Below, in pieces: positions 17,097 through 25,355 of a DNA stretch of 64,000 nt. Numbering within the stretch: position 1 is the stretch's first letter; each line of letters begins with the position of its first letter. A model generated the notes under the pieces. The model was not told the DNA's origin and made no database searches. It was given only the letters and a program-made list of their open reading frames with translations. Made by a program: the position numbers and the translations under genes. This DNA is from Pseudomonas sp. Irchel s3f7 (GTDB lineage Bacteria > Pseudomonadota > Gammaproteobacteria > Pseudomonadales > Pseudomonadaceae): assembly GCF_900187615.1 (NCBI RefSeq), contig NZ_FYDO01000025.1, positions 42,351 to 106,350 of the forward strand. The letters are read 5' to 3'.

Positions 17097-18533
17097 TCAG
17101 TCGGAGGTGACCCCGGCCAGCATGGCCGCCAGGTAGTGCTCGCCATAAGGCGGCAGCAGGCCCCATTCGCGGCGCGGGTCATGGGCCGACGCCTTGAATA
17201 CCGTGCGCATATGACTGAACTCGAGAAAGCCTTCGCGGCCATGGTAATGACCCATGCCCGAAGCGCCGACACCACCGAACGGCGCATCGTGCAAAGCGGC
17301 ATGCATCATCACATCGTTGAGGGTGACGCCGCCGGACAGGGTGTGCTCCAGCACATGACGTTGTTCTTGTGCATCCTCGCCGAAGTAGTACAACGCCAGC
17401 GGACGCGGTCGGCCGTTGATTTCAGCGATGACCTGATCGAGGTCGTCATAGCTGAGCACGACCATCGCAGGGCCAAAGATTTCCTCGTGCATGATCAGGC
17501 TGTCCGGAGCCGGATCGATCACTACGCGCAGCGGACGACGACGGTCCTGGGTATCCACGGCCAGAGGTTCGGGCAGGCACTCAATACGCGCACCGCGTAC
17601 CTGCGCGTCCTCGATCAGGTCCTCGACCCGGTCCAGATGACGCTGGTTGACCACCGCCACCACATCCGGGTTACCGGCCACTGTCGGGTTGAGATCGCGA
17701 TAGACACTGCGAAGCGTGTCGAGAAACGATTCAAGTTGAGCCGTGGGCACGTAGACCAGATCCGGGTTGATGCAGACCTGCCCACCATTGCAAATCTTGC
17801 CCGCCGCGATGCTGAAGGCCGTTTTGTTCAAGTCAGCCGTACGCGAAACGATCACCGGCGACTTGCCGCCGAGTTCCAGGGTCACCGGCACCAGGTTTTT
17901 TGCAGCATTGCCCATCACTAGCCGGCCAATCGCTGTACTGCCCGTGAACACCAGGTGATTGAAGGGTTGGCTGCTGAATGCTTCGCCCAGTTCCGGCCCA
18001 CCGTTAACCACCGCCACCACCAGCGGATCAAGGTATTCGGCGCACAGGCGCGCCACCAGTTCGGCGGTGCGAGGCACGACTTCGGAAGGCTTGAGGATGG
18101 CCCGGTTGCCGGCCGCCAAGGCCGAAGCCAATGGGCTGAACAATGTGTACAAAGGCGCGTTCCAGGTCCCGAGGATGCCCACCGTACCTTTCGGCTGGTG
18201 CATGACCCAGGCCCGGGCGCCGAGCTGGTCATAGGGGGAAAACATCTCGCGCGGTTCGTCCTGCATCCATTCCTGCAAATGGTCACGGGCATATTTGAGC
18301 GAGGCCAGTGCACCCAGCACGTCATTCATCAACGAAAATCCGGCGGGCCGCCCGCCAAAATCCAGGTCGATCGCCGTGGTCAATGCTTCGTGGTTTTGGA
18401 CCAGCAGGTCGATCACTTGCTGCAGCCGCTGGCGGCGGGTGTCGGCGCTGACACTGCCAGCGCTGGCAAAGGCGCTTTTCTGTTGCGCCAGCAGGCTGGA
18501 AAGGTCTTGGACACAAGATGCGGCTGTACTCAT
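17097..18533 (-). CDS. Aldehyde dehydrogenase, coniferyl-aldehyde-dehydrogenase type
   Basis: A 478-residue class 3-like NAD(P) aldehyde dehydrogenase, lacking the N-terminal extension of class 1/2 enzymes. It has catalytic Cys in NGGQVCINPD, general-base Glu in LELGGKSP, the FTGSTAIG nucleotide site and a GHYHGREGFLEFSHMR C-terminal motif. Best family fit is coniferyl aldehyde dehydrogenase (CalB-like). In cholate degraders an aldehyde dehydrogenase oxidises the C22 steroid aldehyde released by side-chain aldolysis, so that role is plausible here. ATG 18533 is the first gene of a minus transcript that diverges from the flavin reductase, with two candidate operators between them. Confidence 0.85.
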   Translation of the reverse strand: MSTAASCVQDLSSLLAQQKSAFASAGSVSADTRRQRLQQVIDLLVQNHEALTTAIDLDFGGRPAGFSLMNDVLGALASLKYARDHLQEWMQDEPREMFSPYDQLGARAWVMHQPKGTVGILGTWNAPLYTLFSPLASALAAGNRAILKPSEVVPRTAELVARLCAEYLDPLVVAVVNGGPELGEAFSSQPFNHLVFTGSTAIGRLVMGNAAKNLVPVTLELGGKSPVIVSRTADLNKTAFSIAAGKICNGGQVCINPDLVYVPTAQLESFLDTLRSVYRDLNPTVAGNPDVVAVVNQRHLDRVEDLIEDAQVRGARIECLPEPLAVDTQDRRRPLRVVIDPAPDSLIMHEEIFGPAMVVLSYDDLDQVIAEINGRPRPLALYYFGEDAQEQRHVLEHTLSGGVTLNDVMMHAALHDAPFGGVGASGMGHYHGREGFLEFSHMRTVFKASAHDPRREWGLLPPYGEHYLAAMLAGVTSD

Positions 18534-18617
18534 TGTTATCCCCTTGCAGGTTGGCTCGATGGCCGTTGAGCGCCCGATGCGCCTGGCGCCACCCTAGCCT
18601 CGCCGCCACCTGCGCCG

Positions 18618-18637
18618 CCTCGTCCAATCGGACGAGG
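18618..18637. promoter_or_regulatory. Perfect 8+8 palindrome; operator copy 2
   Basis: cctcgtccaatcggacgagg is a perfect inverted repeat (8-bp arms, 4-bp spacer) in the divergent promoter between the aldehyde dehydrogenase and flavin reductase. Its inner 14 bases (18621-18634, CGTCCAATCGGACG) match 11 of 14 bases of the site at 9594-9607. Confidence 0.5.
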
Positions 18638-18652
18638 CCGTACATTAGCGTT

Positions 18653-18666
18653 AGTCCGTTGAGACG
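18653..18666. promoter_or_regulatory. Candidate operator copy 3 (AGTCCGTTGAGACG)
   Basis: Matches the reverse complement of the 9594-9607 motif at 12 of 14 positions. It begins 32 bases (about three helical turns) after the equivalent point of copy 2, so two dimers could bind the same DNA face. Confidence 0.42.
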
Positions 18667-18729
18667 ATGTTCTGCGCCTGCAAACGCACAATACTGGCCA
18701 TACGAAAACCCCACTCCATGAGGCCAGTC

Positions 18730-19713
18730 ATGGCAATGCAAAACATCAGCTTCGACCCCCAGGCATTTCGTGCCGCGCTCGGCACGTTCACCACCGGGGT
18801 CACGATCATCACCACCCAGAACGAAGACGGCTCGCCCGTGGGCATCACCGCCAACAGCTTCAACTCGGTGTCACTCAACCCGCCGCTGGTACTCTGGAGT
18901 TTGTCCAAGCAAGCGCGCAGCCTTCCGGTGTTCAGCAACGGCAAGCATTGGAATGTGCATGTGCTGTCCACGGAGCAGGAGACGCTGTCGGGACGTTTCG
19001 CCACCCAGGGCGAGGACAAGTTCGCCGAGATCGAACTCGATCATGGCGTCAGCGAGGCCCCCCTGCTGCAGGATTGCACGGCTCGCTTCCAGTGCCGCAC
19101 GGCGTTTCAATACGAGGGTGGTGACCACGTGATCTTCGTTGGCGAAGTGCTCGCCTTCGATCACAGCGACCGCGCGCCGCTGGCGTTCCAAAGTGGCCAA
19201 TATGCCTTGGCCACGCGCAAGCCGCGCAGCGAACTGCGCCTGGCAACTACGCCGCCACCTCCGGAGTGCAGCTACACCGAGGACTTGCTTGGCTATCTGT
19301 TGGGGCGCGCGCATTACCAGGCACTCAACGCCTTGCGCCAATTGCTGAATAGTCAGCAACTGGACGAACAGACGTTTTTCGTCCTGTCGATCTTGTGTAT
19401 CCGCGACAACCTGACCCTTGAGGAAATCAACACATTCGTTAACTACACCGGTCGCGAAGTGACACTGGCGAGCATGCGTTTTCTCGAGCGTCAGCGTCTG
19501 GTCGCGTTCGAGGGCTCAGCCGATTCCATCCGGTTTGTTCTCACGGCCCAAGGTCGTGAGGTTTCACTGCATCAACTGGCATTGGCCAAGGCCGTTGAAG
19601 AGGACCTCTCGGTCAAACTCGGTCCCGCTGACGCCCAAGCCTTGAAGGTCTTGCTCAAGCGTCTGATCGTCGTCAGTGACCCGGGCTTGCCTGATCTGTG
19701 GGCACCGCGGTGA
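18730..19713 (+). CDS. Flavin reductase with C-terminal MarR-like domain
   Basis: A 327-residue protein. Residues about 10-165 are a flavin reductase-like (HpaC/HsaB-type) domain (FTTGVTIITTQ, GITANSFNSVSLNPPLVLWS). Residues about 185-315 resemble a winged-helix MarR fold (LTLEEINTFVNYTG, LTAQGREVSLHQLAL). In the p-hydroxyphenylacetate hydroxylase reductase C1 of Acinetobacter a similar tail is an autoinhibitory, effector-sensing domain. The likely role is supply of FADH2/FMNH2 to a two-component monooxygenase, possibly an HsaA-type 3-HSA hydroxylase, which is not in this window. The start at 18730 has GAGG 6 bases upstream. The gene overlaps the MFS gene. Confidence 0.8.
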   Translation: MAMQNISFDPQAFRAALGTFTTGVTIITTQNEDGSPVGITANSFNSVSLNPPLVLWSLSKQARSLPVFSNGKHWNVHVLSTEQETLSGRFATQGEDKFAEIELDHGVSEAPLLQDCTARFQCRTAFQYEGGDHVIFVGEVLAFDHSDRAPLAFQSGQYALATRKPRSELRLATTPPPPECSYTEDLLGYLLGRAHYQALNALRQLLNSQQLDEQTFFVLSILCIRDNLTLEEINTFVNYTGREVTLASMRFLERQRLVAFEGSADSIRFVLTAQGREVSLHQLALAKAVEEDLSVKLGPADAQALKVLLKRLIVVSDPGLPDLWAPR

Positions 19714-21038
19714 CAGCCCGCGCAGGATTGTTGTCACCGGTCAGTGTTGGCTGGGGCAGCCATGGCTTGCTATTGCTGCTGGCCATGGTATTTGCCGACA
19801 ACTTCGTCGGACGACAAATACTCGCAGTCATGGTCGAACCGATCAAAGCGGAATTCGCAGTCGGCGACACCGCCATCGGCCTGATCTCGGGCCTGGCCTT
19901 CGCTGCAGTTTATGCACTGATGGGCCTGCCAGCGGGGCGGTTGGTGGATCGCATGCCACGTATCCGCCTGCTGGCTATGTCTTGCCTGTTGTGGTCTGTG
20001 GCGACCATGGCTTGCGGGTTGGCCGGCAGCTTCCTGGCGCTGGCCTTTGCACGGATGCTGGTTGCCGTCAGCGAATCGCCGACGACGTCGGCCTCGCTGT
20101 CCTTGATCGCTGACCTGTATCCACCACAACGACGCTCATTCGCGATCAGTTGTTTTACCGCCGCACCGACCTTTTCTTCGATCATCGGTTTAAGTATTGG
20201 CGCCTGGGTGGTGGAGCACTATGGCTGGCGCAGTGCGTTCGTTGCCCTTGGCGTGCCGGCGCTTTTGTTCAGCGCCATCCTGGCGTTTGCCGTGCGCGAC
20301 CCGCAACGTGGCCGCTGGGACCTCACGCCACACTCCCATACGCAACCTGCACTACTGGGCATGCGTGCCGAAGCACGCAAACTCTGGGCATTGCCAGCCT
20401 TTCGTTGTCTTATCCTCGCGGGCGGCCTGACCACGCTCAGCTCCTATGCCATTGGCATGTGGAACACCAGCTTCCTGGTGCGCTCCCACGGCTTGTCACT
20501 GCAACACGCAGGGTTGCTCGCGGGTGTGATCTGCGGAACCTCAGCCGGGATCGGTGGTTTGTTCAGTGGCTGGTTGAGCGACCGTCTCTGCCGCCGCCAT
20601 CCACACTGGCAAATTTCGATTCCAGTGGTGGGCCACCTGGCGGCCATCTGCGCGTTGGTTCCCTACTTGCTTTGGTCTGACTCCCTGCTGGTGCGTCTGG
20701 GTGATGTGCCGATTCCTGGCGCCATGCTCTGGTGCGCGCTTTATTCGTTCTTTGCCGTGTGGTGGGTTGCCCCGTCCTACAACCTCGTCACCCAATTGGT
20801 CCCCGCGGGTCGACGCGGGACCGCCATGGCGCTGCAAACGATTGTAAGCACGCTGCTCGGCGTCGGTGTCGGGCCACTGATAACCGGCTTGTTCAGCGAC
20901 ATGCTGCTACCGGCGTTTGGCCACGAATCACTGCGCTATGCGTTGCTGTTGGTGAACTTGCCGGTAATTTGCGCGGTTTTGTTGCTTATCCGCACCGCTC
21001 ACCATGCTTCCAAAACAGACTATCGCCACGCGGAATAA
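19698..21038 (+). CDS. MFS transporter
   Basis: A 446-residue major facilitator with about 12 hydrophobic segments. It has the loop 2-3 motif GRLVDRMPRIRL and the residues FADNFVGRQIL in TM1, typical of the anion/aromatic-acid or spinster-like MFS families. The start is uncertain: GTG 19698, or GTG 19710, which would overlap the flavin reductase stop in a GTGA junction. It is flanked by catabolic genes and a TetR regulator 3 bases downstream, so uptake of a steroid or efflux of an intermediate is inferred. Confidence 0.8.
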   Translation: MGTAVTARAGLLSPVSVGWGSHGLLLLLAMVFADNFVGRQILAVMVEPIKAEFAVGDTAIGLISGLAFAAVYALMGLPAGRLVDRMPRIRLLAMSCLLWSVATMACGLAGSFLALAFARMLVAVSESPTTSASLSLIADLYPPQRRSFAISCFTAAPTFSSIIGLSIGAWVVEHYGWRSAFVALGVPALLFSAILAFAVRDPQRGRWDLTPHSHTQPALLGMRAEARKLWALPAFRCLILAGGLTTLSSYAIGMWNTSFLVRSHGLSLQHAGLLAGVICGTSAGIGGLFSGWLSDRLCRRHPHWQISIPVVGHLAAICALVPYLLWSDSLLVRLGDVPIPGAMLWCALYSFFAVWWVAPSYNLVTQLVPAGRRGTAMALQTIVSTLLGVGVGPLITGLFSDMLLPAFGHESLRYALLLVNLPVICAVLLLIRTAHHASKTDYRHAE

Positions 21039-21041
21039 CTC

Positions 21042-21653
21042 ATGCCAATCACTTCAAGACACAGCGCCCGCGACCGAGTACTTGATGCGGCAACTGAACT
21101 CTTCGCCACACATGGTTTTCAGTCTATTGGCTTGCGCGATCTGGCGAGCTACGTGGGTCTGCAAGCAGGATCGCTCTACCATCACATCGAAAACAAACAG
21201 GCTTTGTTGTTCGAACTGATCGAGTCAGCCTTATCGGACTTGTTACTGGACACCACGCGCCGAATGAAAGGAGCACGCAGCCCTGAAAAGCGCCTGTTGC
21301 GCTTCATCCAGGCCTTCGTTTCTTTCAGTTTTAACGAAAGGCACAGACTGACCCTGATGACCCGCGAGTTTTCCAACCTCAATGACGAACAACAGCAGCA
21401 TATCCTCCAGCTGAAAGACAGATATTCGTCCGTTCTAAGCGCCATCATCACTGACCCACTCGGCGAGAAAAACAAACCTTCGGCAGGTACCTGCCCGACC
21501 ACCAGCGCGGTCATTGTCATTCTGTTTGGACAGTCACAGTGGTATGGCACTCAAACAACCGAAGTGCAATTGACAGAAACGCTCACAAATCTTGCTACTT
21601 GCATCATTGCCAGTAGCAAGAAAACGCAAGTGACCATAACGCAGCAGCGTTGA
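21042..21653 (+). CDS. TetR-family transcriptional regulator
   Basis: A 203-residue regulator. The N-terminal helix-turn-helix (RVLDAATELFATHGFQSIGL then YVGLQAGSLYHHIENKQALL) is a classic TetR_N domain; the rest is a helical ligand domain. ATG 21042 follows the MFS stop by 3 bases, so it is probably in the flavin reductase-MFS operon. It is the best local candidate for binding the CGTC-N6-GACG palindromes, being of the class that recognises short inverted repeats. Effector unknown, perhaps a steroid acyl-CoA. Confidence 0.87.
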   Translation: MPITSRHSARDRVLDAATELFATHGFQSIGLRDLASYVGLQAGSLYHHIENKQALLFELIESALSDLLLDTTRRMKGARSPEKRLLRFIQAFVSFSFNERHRLTLMTREFSNLNDEQQQHILQLKDRYSSVLSAIITDPLGEKNKPSAGTCPTTSAVIVILFGQSQWYGTQTTEVQLTETLTNLATCIIASSKKTQVTITQQR

Positions 21654-21789
21654 CCTATCCTGCTCCAGAGCAAGGTAAAAAACCTCAAACGTGGGAGAAT
21701 CCTATCCTTACCCCATGGTTTGCCGTAGGCTCGATACCGATCCGAAGGCAAAATATGAAACCTCGCACACGGCTGTTAATTGTTTCCCA

Positions 21790-22920
21790 ATGCGCAAACT
21801 TCTGTACCTGACATTGTCCATGGCGTTACTCGCCGCTATTACGACCTACGCCATGTGGGCCGCGGATCGTCCGGTGGGCCACTACCTCTCCGATCTTCGG
21901 ATCAGTCTCGCGGTCGATCAAGGTACGCCCTCTGATCGCGGCAATCTGCTGGGCATCCAGCCCGAGCTGTTTCCCACCGACTATCAAAGCCCCGAGCGCC
22001 TGCATCGCAAACTCGCAGCCTACCTGCACTCTGCCCGGGACCAGGGTTTGTTGAACAACAAGACCATCGTCGTGCTGCCGGAGCATGTCGGCACCTGGCT
22101 GATGATCAGCGGTGAGAAGGATGAGCTGTATCAAGCCCCCACCCTCAAAGAAGCCATGAACTGGCTGGCGGTGAGCAATCCCGTCAAATTTGTCCGCGCC
22201 CTGATCAGCGCCGAAGGCGGAAGCCGACTGGACGATGCTCATCTGCGCATGAAGGCCAAGGTAATGGCCAGAGACTACCAGGCATTGTTCGGAGGACTGG
22301 CCAGGGAATTCCACGTGACGCTGGTAGCGGGTTCGATTGTATTGCCCGAACCGAGCATCATCGACGGCGCCCTGAAAATCGGCCACGGCGCGCTCTACAA
22401 CACCAGTGTGGTGTTCAACAGCGAAGGCCTGCCGATGGGCCAGCCTCAGCGCCAAATGCACCCGGTGTTCGCCGGGCAGGATGGGGTCAAGGCGAATGGC
22501 GAGCATTCGCTTAACGTTGTCGACACACCGGCCGGGCGCCTGGGCGTGCTGATCGGACGTGACAGCTGGTATCCGGAAAACTACCGCAAGCTCGATGACC
22601 AGAACGTCCAGCTCGTCGCGGTTCCGGCGTTTGTCGCCGGCCGCGGCACCTGGGAACAACCGTTTCAGGGTGACCGAAATTCACCGAAGCCAACGTCAGG
22701 CGGCCTCAATGCCGCAGAACTCAGCGAAGGCCAGGCCTGGGAGCGCCTGACCCTGACCGGCCAGATGCCAGCCAGTCAGGCCGTCGCCGGCATGAGTGTG
22801 TTCCTGCGCGGTCAGTTCTGGGATCAGGGCAGCGCCGGCCATAGCTTCCTCAGCCGCAACGGCCAGCACTTTGCCGACGGCAACGCCCAAGGTGCGCGCT
22901 TGCTGAACCTCTGGCTGTAA
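21790..22920 (+). CDS. Nitrilase-fold protein lacking catalytic Lys and Cys
   Basis: A 376-residue protein with an N-terminal hydrophobic segment (residues 3-22, signal or anchor) followed by a carbon-nitrogen hydrolase fold. Of the Glu-Lys-Cys triad only Glu98 (VVLPEHVG) is present. The Lys position reads QRQMHP (Gln222) and the Cys position in the usual I-C-Y-D motif reads LIGRDSWYPE (Gly256). It is therefore probably not an amidase or nitrilase. The start MRKLL at 21790 is chosen because the hydrophobic segment follows immediately; 33 further upstream codons are open. It lies 3 bases before the AraC gene. Binding or structural roles are possible. Confidence 0.72.
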   Translation: MRKLLYLTLSMALLAAITTYAMWAADRPVGHYLSDLRISLAVDQGTPSDRGNLLGIQPELFPTDYQSPERLHRKLAAYLHSARDQGLLNNKTIVVLPEHVGTWLMISGEKDELYQAPTLKEAMNWLAVSNPVKFVRALISAEGGSRLDDAHLRMKAKVMARDYQALFGGLAREFHVTLVAGSIVLPEPSIIDGALKIGHGALYNTSVVFNSEGLPMGQPQRQMHPVFAGQDGVKANGEHSLNVVDTPAGRLGVLIGRDSWYPENYRKLDDQNVQLVAVPAFVAGRGTWEQPFQGDRNSPKPTSGGLNAAELSEGQAWERLTLTGQMPASQAVAGMSVFLRGQFWDQGSAGHSFLSRNGQHFADGNAQGARLLNLWL

Positions 22921-22923
22921 CCC

Positions 22924-23964
22924 ATGAAACCTCAGCCGATGCGTCTTGGTGATCTGTCCGTAGGTTTTGTTCATAGCCTGGCCGACGCCGTGCGCAGCCA
23001 TGGAATCGACCCGCAGCCGCTACTTGAACAGTATGGCCTCGACACGGCGCGTCTGAGCGAAGCGGGAGCGCGTCTATCGATCCCGCGCTACATGCGCTTG
23101 GGACACGCAGCCATACAACTCACCGGCAACCCGGCACTGGGCTTGCGCATGGGTCAACTCAGCCGCTTGAGCCAACTAGGGCTTGCCGGGGTCACCGCCG
23201 CCCAGGCGCCCACGGTCCGTGAGGCGGCCCGTTACCTGATTCGCTTCGAGGCCTTGTACGGTTCCAACTATCGCGGTCAATCCAGTTTTCACGAAGACGC
23301 CCGGGGCGCCTGGCTGCGTTTCTATTCGATCAGCCCCTACAACGCGTACAACCGCTTCGTCGTGGACTCGATCATTGCTGGCTGGTTGCAGCATTTATCC
23401 TGCATAAGCCCTGCCCCGCTTAGCGCAGAACGCATCGAGATAGAGTTCGAAGAACCTGAATACCGCGCAGCCTATGACGTTTTGGGTGATGGCCCGATCC
23501 AGTTTGGCAGCGAACACAATCAGCTACGGCTGAGTCTGGCAAGCCTCGCCCAGCGCAACCCCGAGCATTGCCCAAGCACCTGGCGGCATCTGCTGCAATT
23601 GTGTGAACGGGAGCTGGAACAACTGACACACACCCGCAGCCTGCGTGAACGCATCATCGCGTTGCTGGGGCCTTTGCTCAGTGGTGGCCGGGAACCCGAC
23701 CTCGAAGAAGTGGCGGCACGCCTGAAGCTGCCCACCTGGACCTTGCGCCGCAAACTGGCCGAGGAAGGCACGCAGTTTCGCGCAATTCTCAACGACACCC
23801 GCCGTGACCTGGCCATGACCTACATACGCGACACCGAACTGGCGTTCGGAGAAATCGCCTACCTGCTGGGCTTTGCCTCAGCCGAAGCGTTTCAACGCGC
23901 CTTCAAACGCTGGAACGGGCAGACACCCGGCGAGTTTCGCCGCAGCCATCGCCAGTCCGTCTGA
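22924..23964 (+). CDS. AraC-family regulator (OruR/ArgR-like sensor domain)
   Basis: A 346-residue regulator. The N-terminal 200 residues form the arabinose_bd-like sensor common in Pseudomonas AraC proteins. The C-terminus has the two helix-turn-helix motifs, including LEEVAARLKLPTWTLRRKL and FGEIAYLLGFASAEAFQRAFKRWNGQTPGEFRR (quoted in part by key residues IAYLLGF and FxRAFKRW). It probably activates a neighbouring operon in response to a catabolite. It is separated from the nitrilase-fold gene by 3 bases, suggesting cotranscription. Confidence 0.87.
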   Translation: MKPQPMRLGDLSVGFVHSLADAVRSHGIDPQPLLEQYGLDTARLSEAGARLSIPRYMRLGHAAIQLTGNPALGLRMGQLSRLSQLGLAGVTAAQAPTVREAARYLIRFEALYGSNYRGQSSFHEDARGAWLRFYSISPYNAYNRFVVDSIIAGWLQHLSCISPAPLSAERIEIEFEEPEYRAAYDVLGDGPIQFGSEHNQLRLSLASLAQRNPEHCPSTWRHLLQLCERELEQLTHTRSLRERIIALLGPLLSGGREPDLEEVAARLKLPTWTLRRKLAEEGTQFRAILNDTRRDLAMTYIRDTELAFGEIAYLLGFASAEAFQRAFKRWNGQTPGEFRRSHRQSV

Positions 23965-23967
23965 CGC

Positions 23968-24054
23968 TTACAACTCGGTGGCGTCTTCCGCTGGTTCCAA
24001 TGGGTCCAGTTCAAACGCCTGATATTCAAGCAGCTCTTCTTGATAATCGTCCAT
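23968..24054 (-). CDS. 28-residue acidic microprotein
   Basis: A minus-strand frame of 28 codons: begins MDDYQEELLEYQAFELDPLE and ends AEDATEL. It has about ten Glu/Asp and no Lys or Arg, and the first half could form an amphipathic helix. A GGGGG ribosome site lies about 9 bases upstream of ATG 24054. It is convergent with the AraC gene, with stops 3 bases apart. I have an impression of similar short ORFs in other Pseudomonas but cannot name one. Function unknown. Confidence 0.55.
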   Translation of the reverse strand: MDDYQEELLEYQAFELDPLEPAEDATEL

Positions 24055-24266
24055 TCTTGAAGCCCCCGACGCGTATTGAAAACGCCTGAATTAATGACCA
24101 GTCCCTTGAGCATAAAGTGCCTGCGTGAAAGAAAAATGACGCAGACACGACACTCCGTCGCTACAGAATAAAACGTAGCAGCTGATCAGAAATTTATCAT
24201 TGGCTTTTTTGCGGCAGGCCTCAGAACAGTGGCCTGGCTTGATACGGGTCAATCTTTCCAGCAATC

Positions 24267-24296
24267 ACAGGACCGGGTCATCCGAACCGGTCCTGT
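24267..24296. terminator. Stem-loop downstream of the DUF2242-type lipoprotein gene
   Basis: Inverted repeat ACAGGACCGG / CCGGTCCTGT (10-bp arms, 10-base loop) just after the stop of the minus-strand lipoprotein gene. It has only a weak T tract, so it may be a terminator or an mRNA 3' stabiliser. The rest of 24055-24306 shows no gene. Confidence 0.55.
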
Positions 24297-24306
24297 AACG
24301 TCACGC

Positions 24307-25152
24307 TCACTGGCTGGAAGCAGGCATCACCGGAATGGGTTCACTCGGCGGCGGCATGTCGCTCGGGTTCGAGACTGGCGTGATGGTTTCTGTGGACGGG
24401 GCAGGCTCAACACGCTCGACCGGCGTTATCGGCGCTGCTTCAGCGGGCGGGGCCACCGTTTCAGAGGCTGCTGGCGTCGCTTCAACCGGCGCAGGTGCAG
24501 CGGGAGCCGGCTCGGCAACAGGAGCCGCCGGTGCGGGTGCCAGCGGAGCCGGTGTTGCCTTGGCCTCAGGCATGCCCAAGGGATCGGTTTTCGGTTGTTC
24601 GGGAATGTGCGCGGCCTTCTTGGCTTCCGGCGGCAGGAACAGCTCAACCAACGCAAAGAAGCGCTCGTAGAACTTGGCGGAAGATACGGTTTCGCTGGCG
24701 ACCTTGACCATCGAATCGTCCGACGAGCCAATCGGCATCGACACCGAGCCCAGCACACCCACGCCCAAGCTCGCGGAGTTGTTGGTCTTCTTCAGCGCAT
24801 AACGGTCCTGCAACGCATTGGCGAACATGGTGGCGTGATGCCCTTTGCTGCCGTCATCCGCGCACACCACGCTGAAGCTGATCTCCATGTGATTCTCGCC
24901 GGTCTGCTGGAAGCTCTTGTGCCCGCTGATCAGCTTCGGATCATTGCTGGTGATGATGTAGCCCTGGCTGAGCAACGCGCGACGAGCGGCTTCGCAGGTC
25001 TGCACATCAGTCACCGGATAGTTGCGCGAAAACGTTCCGGAATCGTCGAAGTTCTCATGCTCGTAGATAGCGGCCTTGTCCGAGGAACAACCGGCCACCG
25101 CGGCCAGCATCGCCACCAGCCCGGCAACACGCATGGGAAATGATTTAAACAT
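24307..25152 (-). CDS. Lipoprotein, DUF2242-type, with Pro/Ala-rich tail
   Basis: A 281-residue lipoprotein. The signal peptide ends in the lipobox VAGC (Cys22). It is followed by a globular domain (residues about 30-170, with two further Cys) and then a low-complexity tail of more than 90 residues made of Pro, Ala, Glu and Val. The tail ends PIPVMPASSQ. The domain resembles the DUF2242 family of Pseudomonas; the name is from memory. The start MFKSF at 25152 follows CAGGA; in-frame codons further upstream would bury the signal peptide. Probably outer-membrane anchored, with the tail perhaps spanning toward the wall. Function unknown. Confidence 0.75.
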   Translation of the reverse strand: MFKSFPMRVAGLVAMLAAVAGCSSDKAAIYEHENFDDSGTFSRNYPVTDVQTCEAARRALLSQGYIITSNDPKLISGHKSFQQTGENHMEISFSVVCADDGSKGHHATMFANALQDRYALKKTNNSASLGVGVLGSVSMPIGSSDDSMVKVASETVSSAKFYERFFALVELFLPPEAKKAAHIPEQPKTDPLGMPEAKATPAPLAPAPAAPVAEPAPAAPAPVEATPAASETVAPPAEAAPITPVERVEPAPSTETITPVSNPSDMPPPSEPIPVMPASSQ

Positions 25153-25301
25153 TGAACATCCTGAGGAAAACGGTTCGGGGCATATTGTGCAACAGATCGA
25201 TGCATAGCGGAGCATCGATCGTGTCTTAAAAGAGTTACAGGTGGATTGACCCCGTTTACGATGAAACGTCACCCCGCTAAATGACATACGGCCAAACAAA
25301 A

Positions 25302-25326
25302 AACCCCGACCTATTGGGCCGGGGTT
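25302..25326 (-). terminator. Rho-independent terminator of ppiD
   Basis: Stem AACCCCG/CGGGGTT. Read on the minus strand it is followed by TTTTTTTG, 30 bases after the ppiD stop. Confidence 0.85.
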
Positions 25327-25355
25327 CTCTGTGCAACGCAAAACTCAGTCAGGCA

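Noticed and set aside
24307..25341. A longer 344-residue start for the lipoprotein.
   Set aside because: The upstream codons carry no ribosome site and would bury the signal peptide and lipobox.
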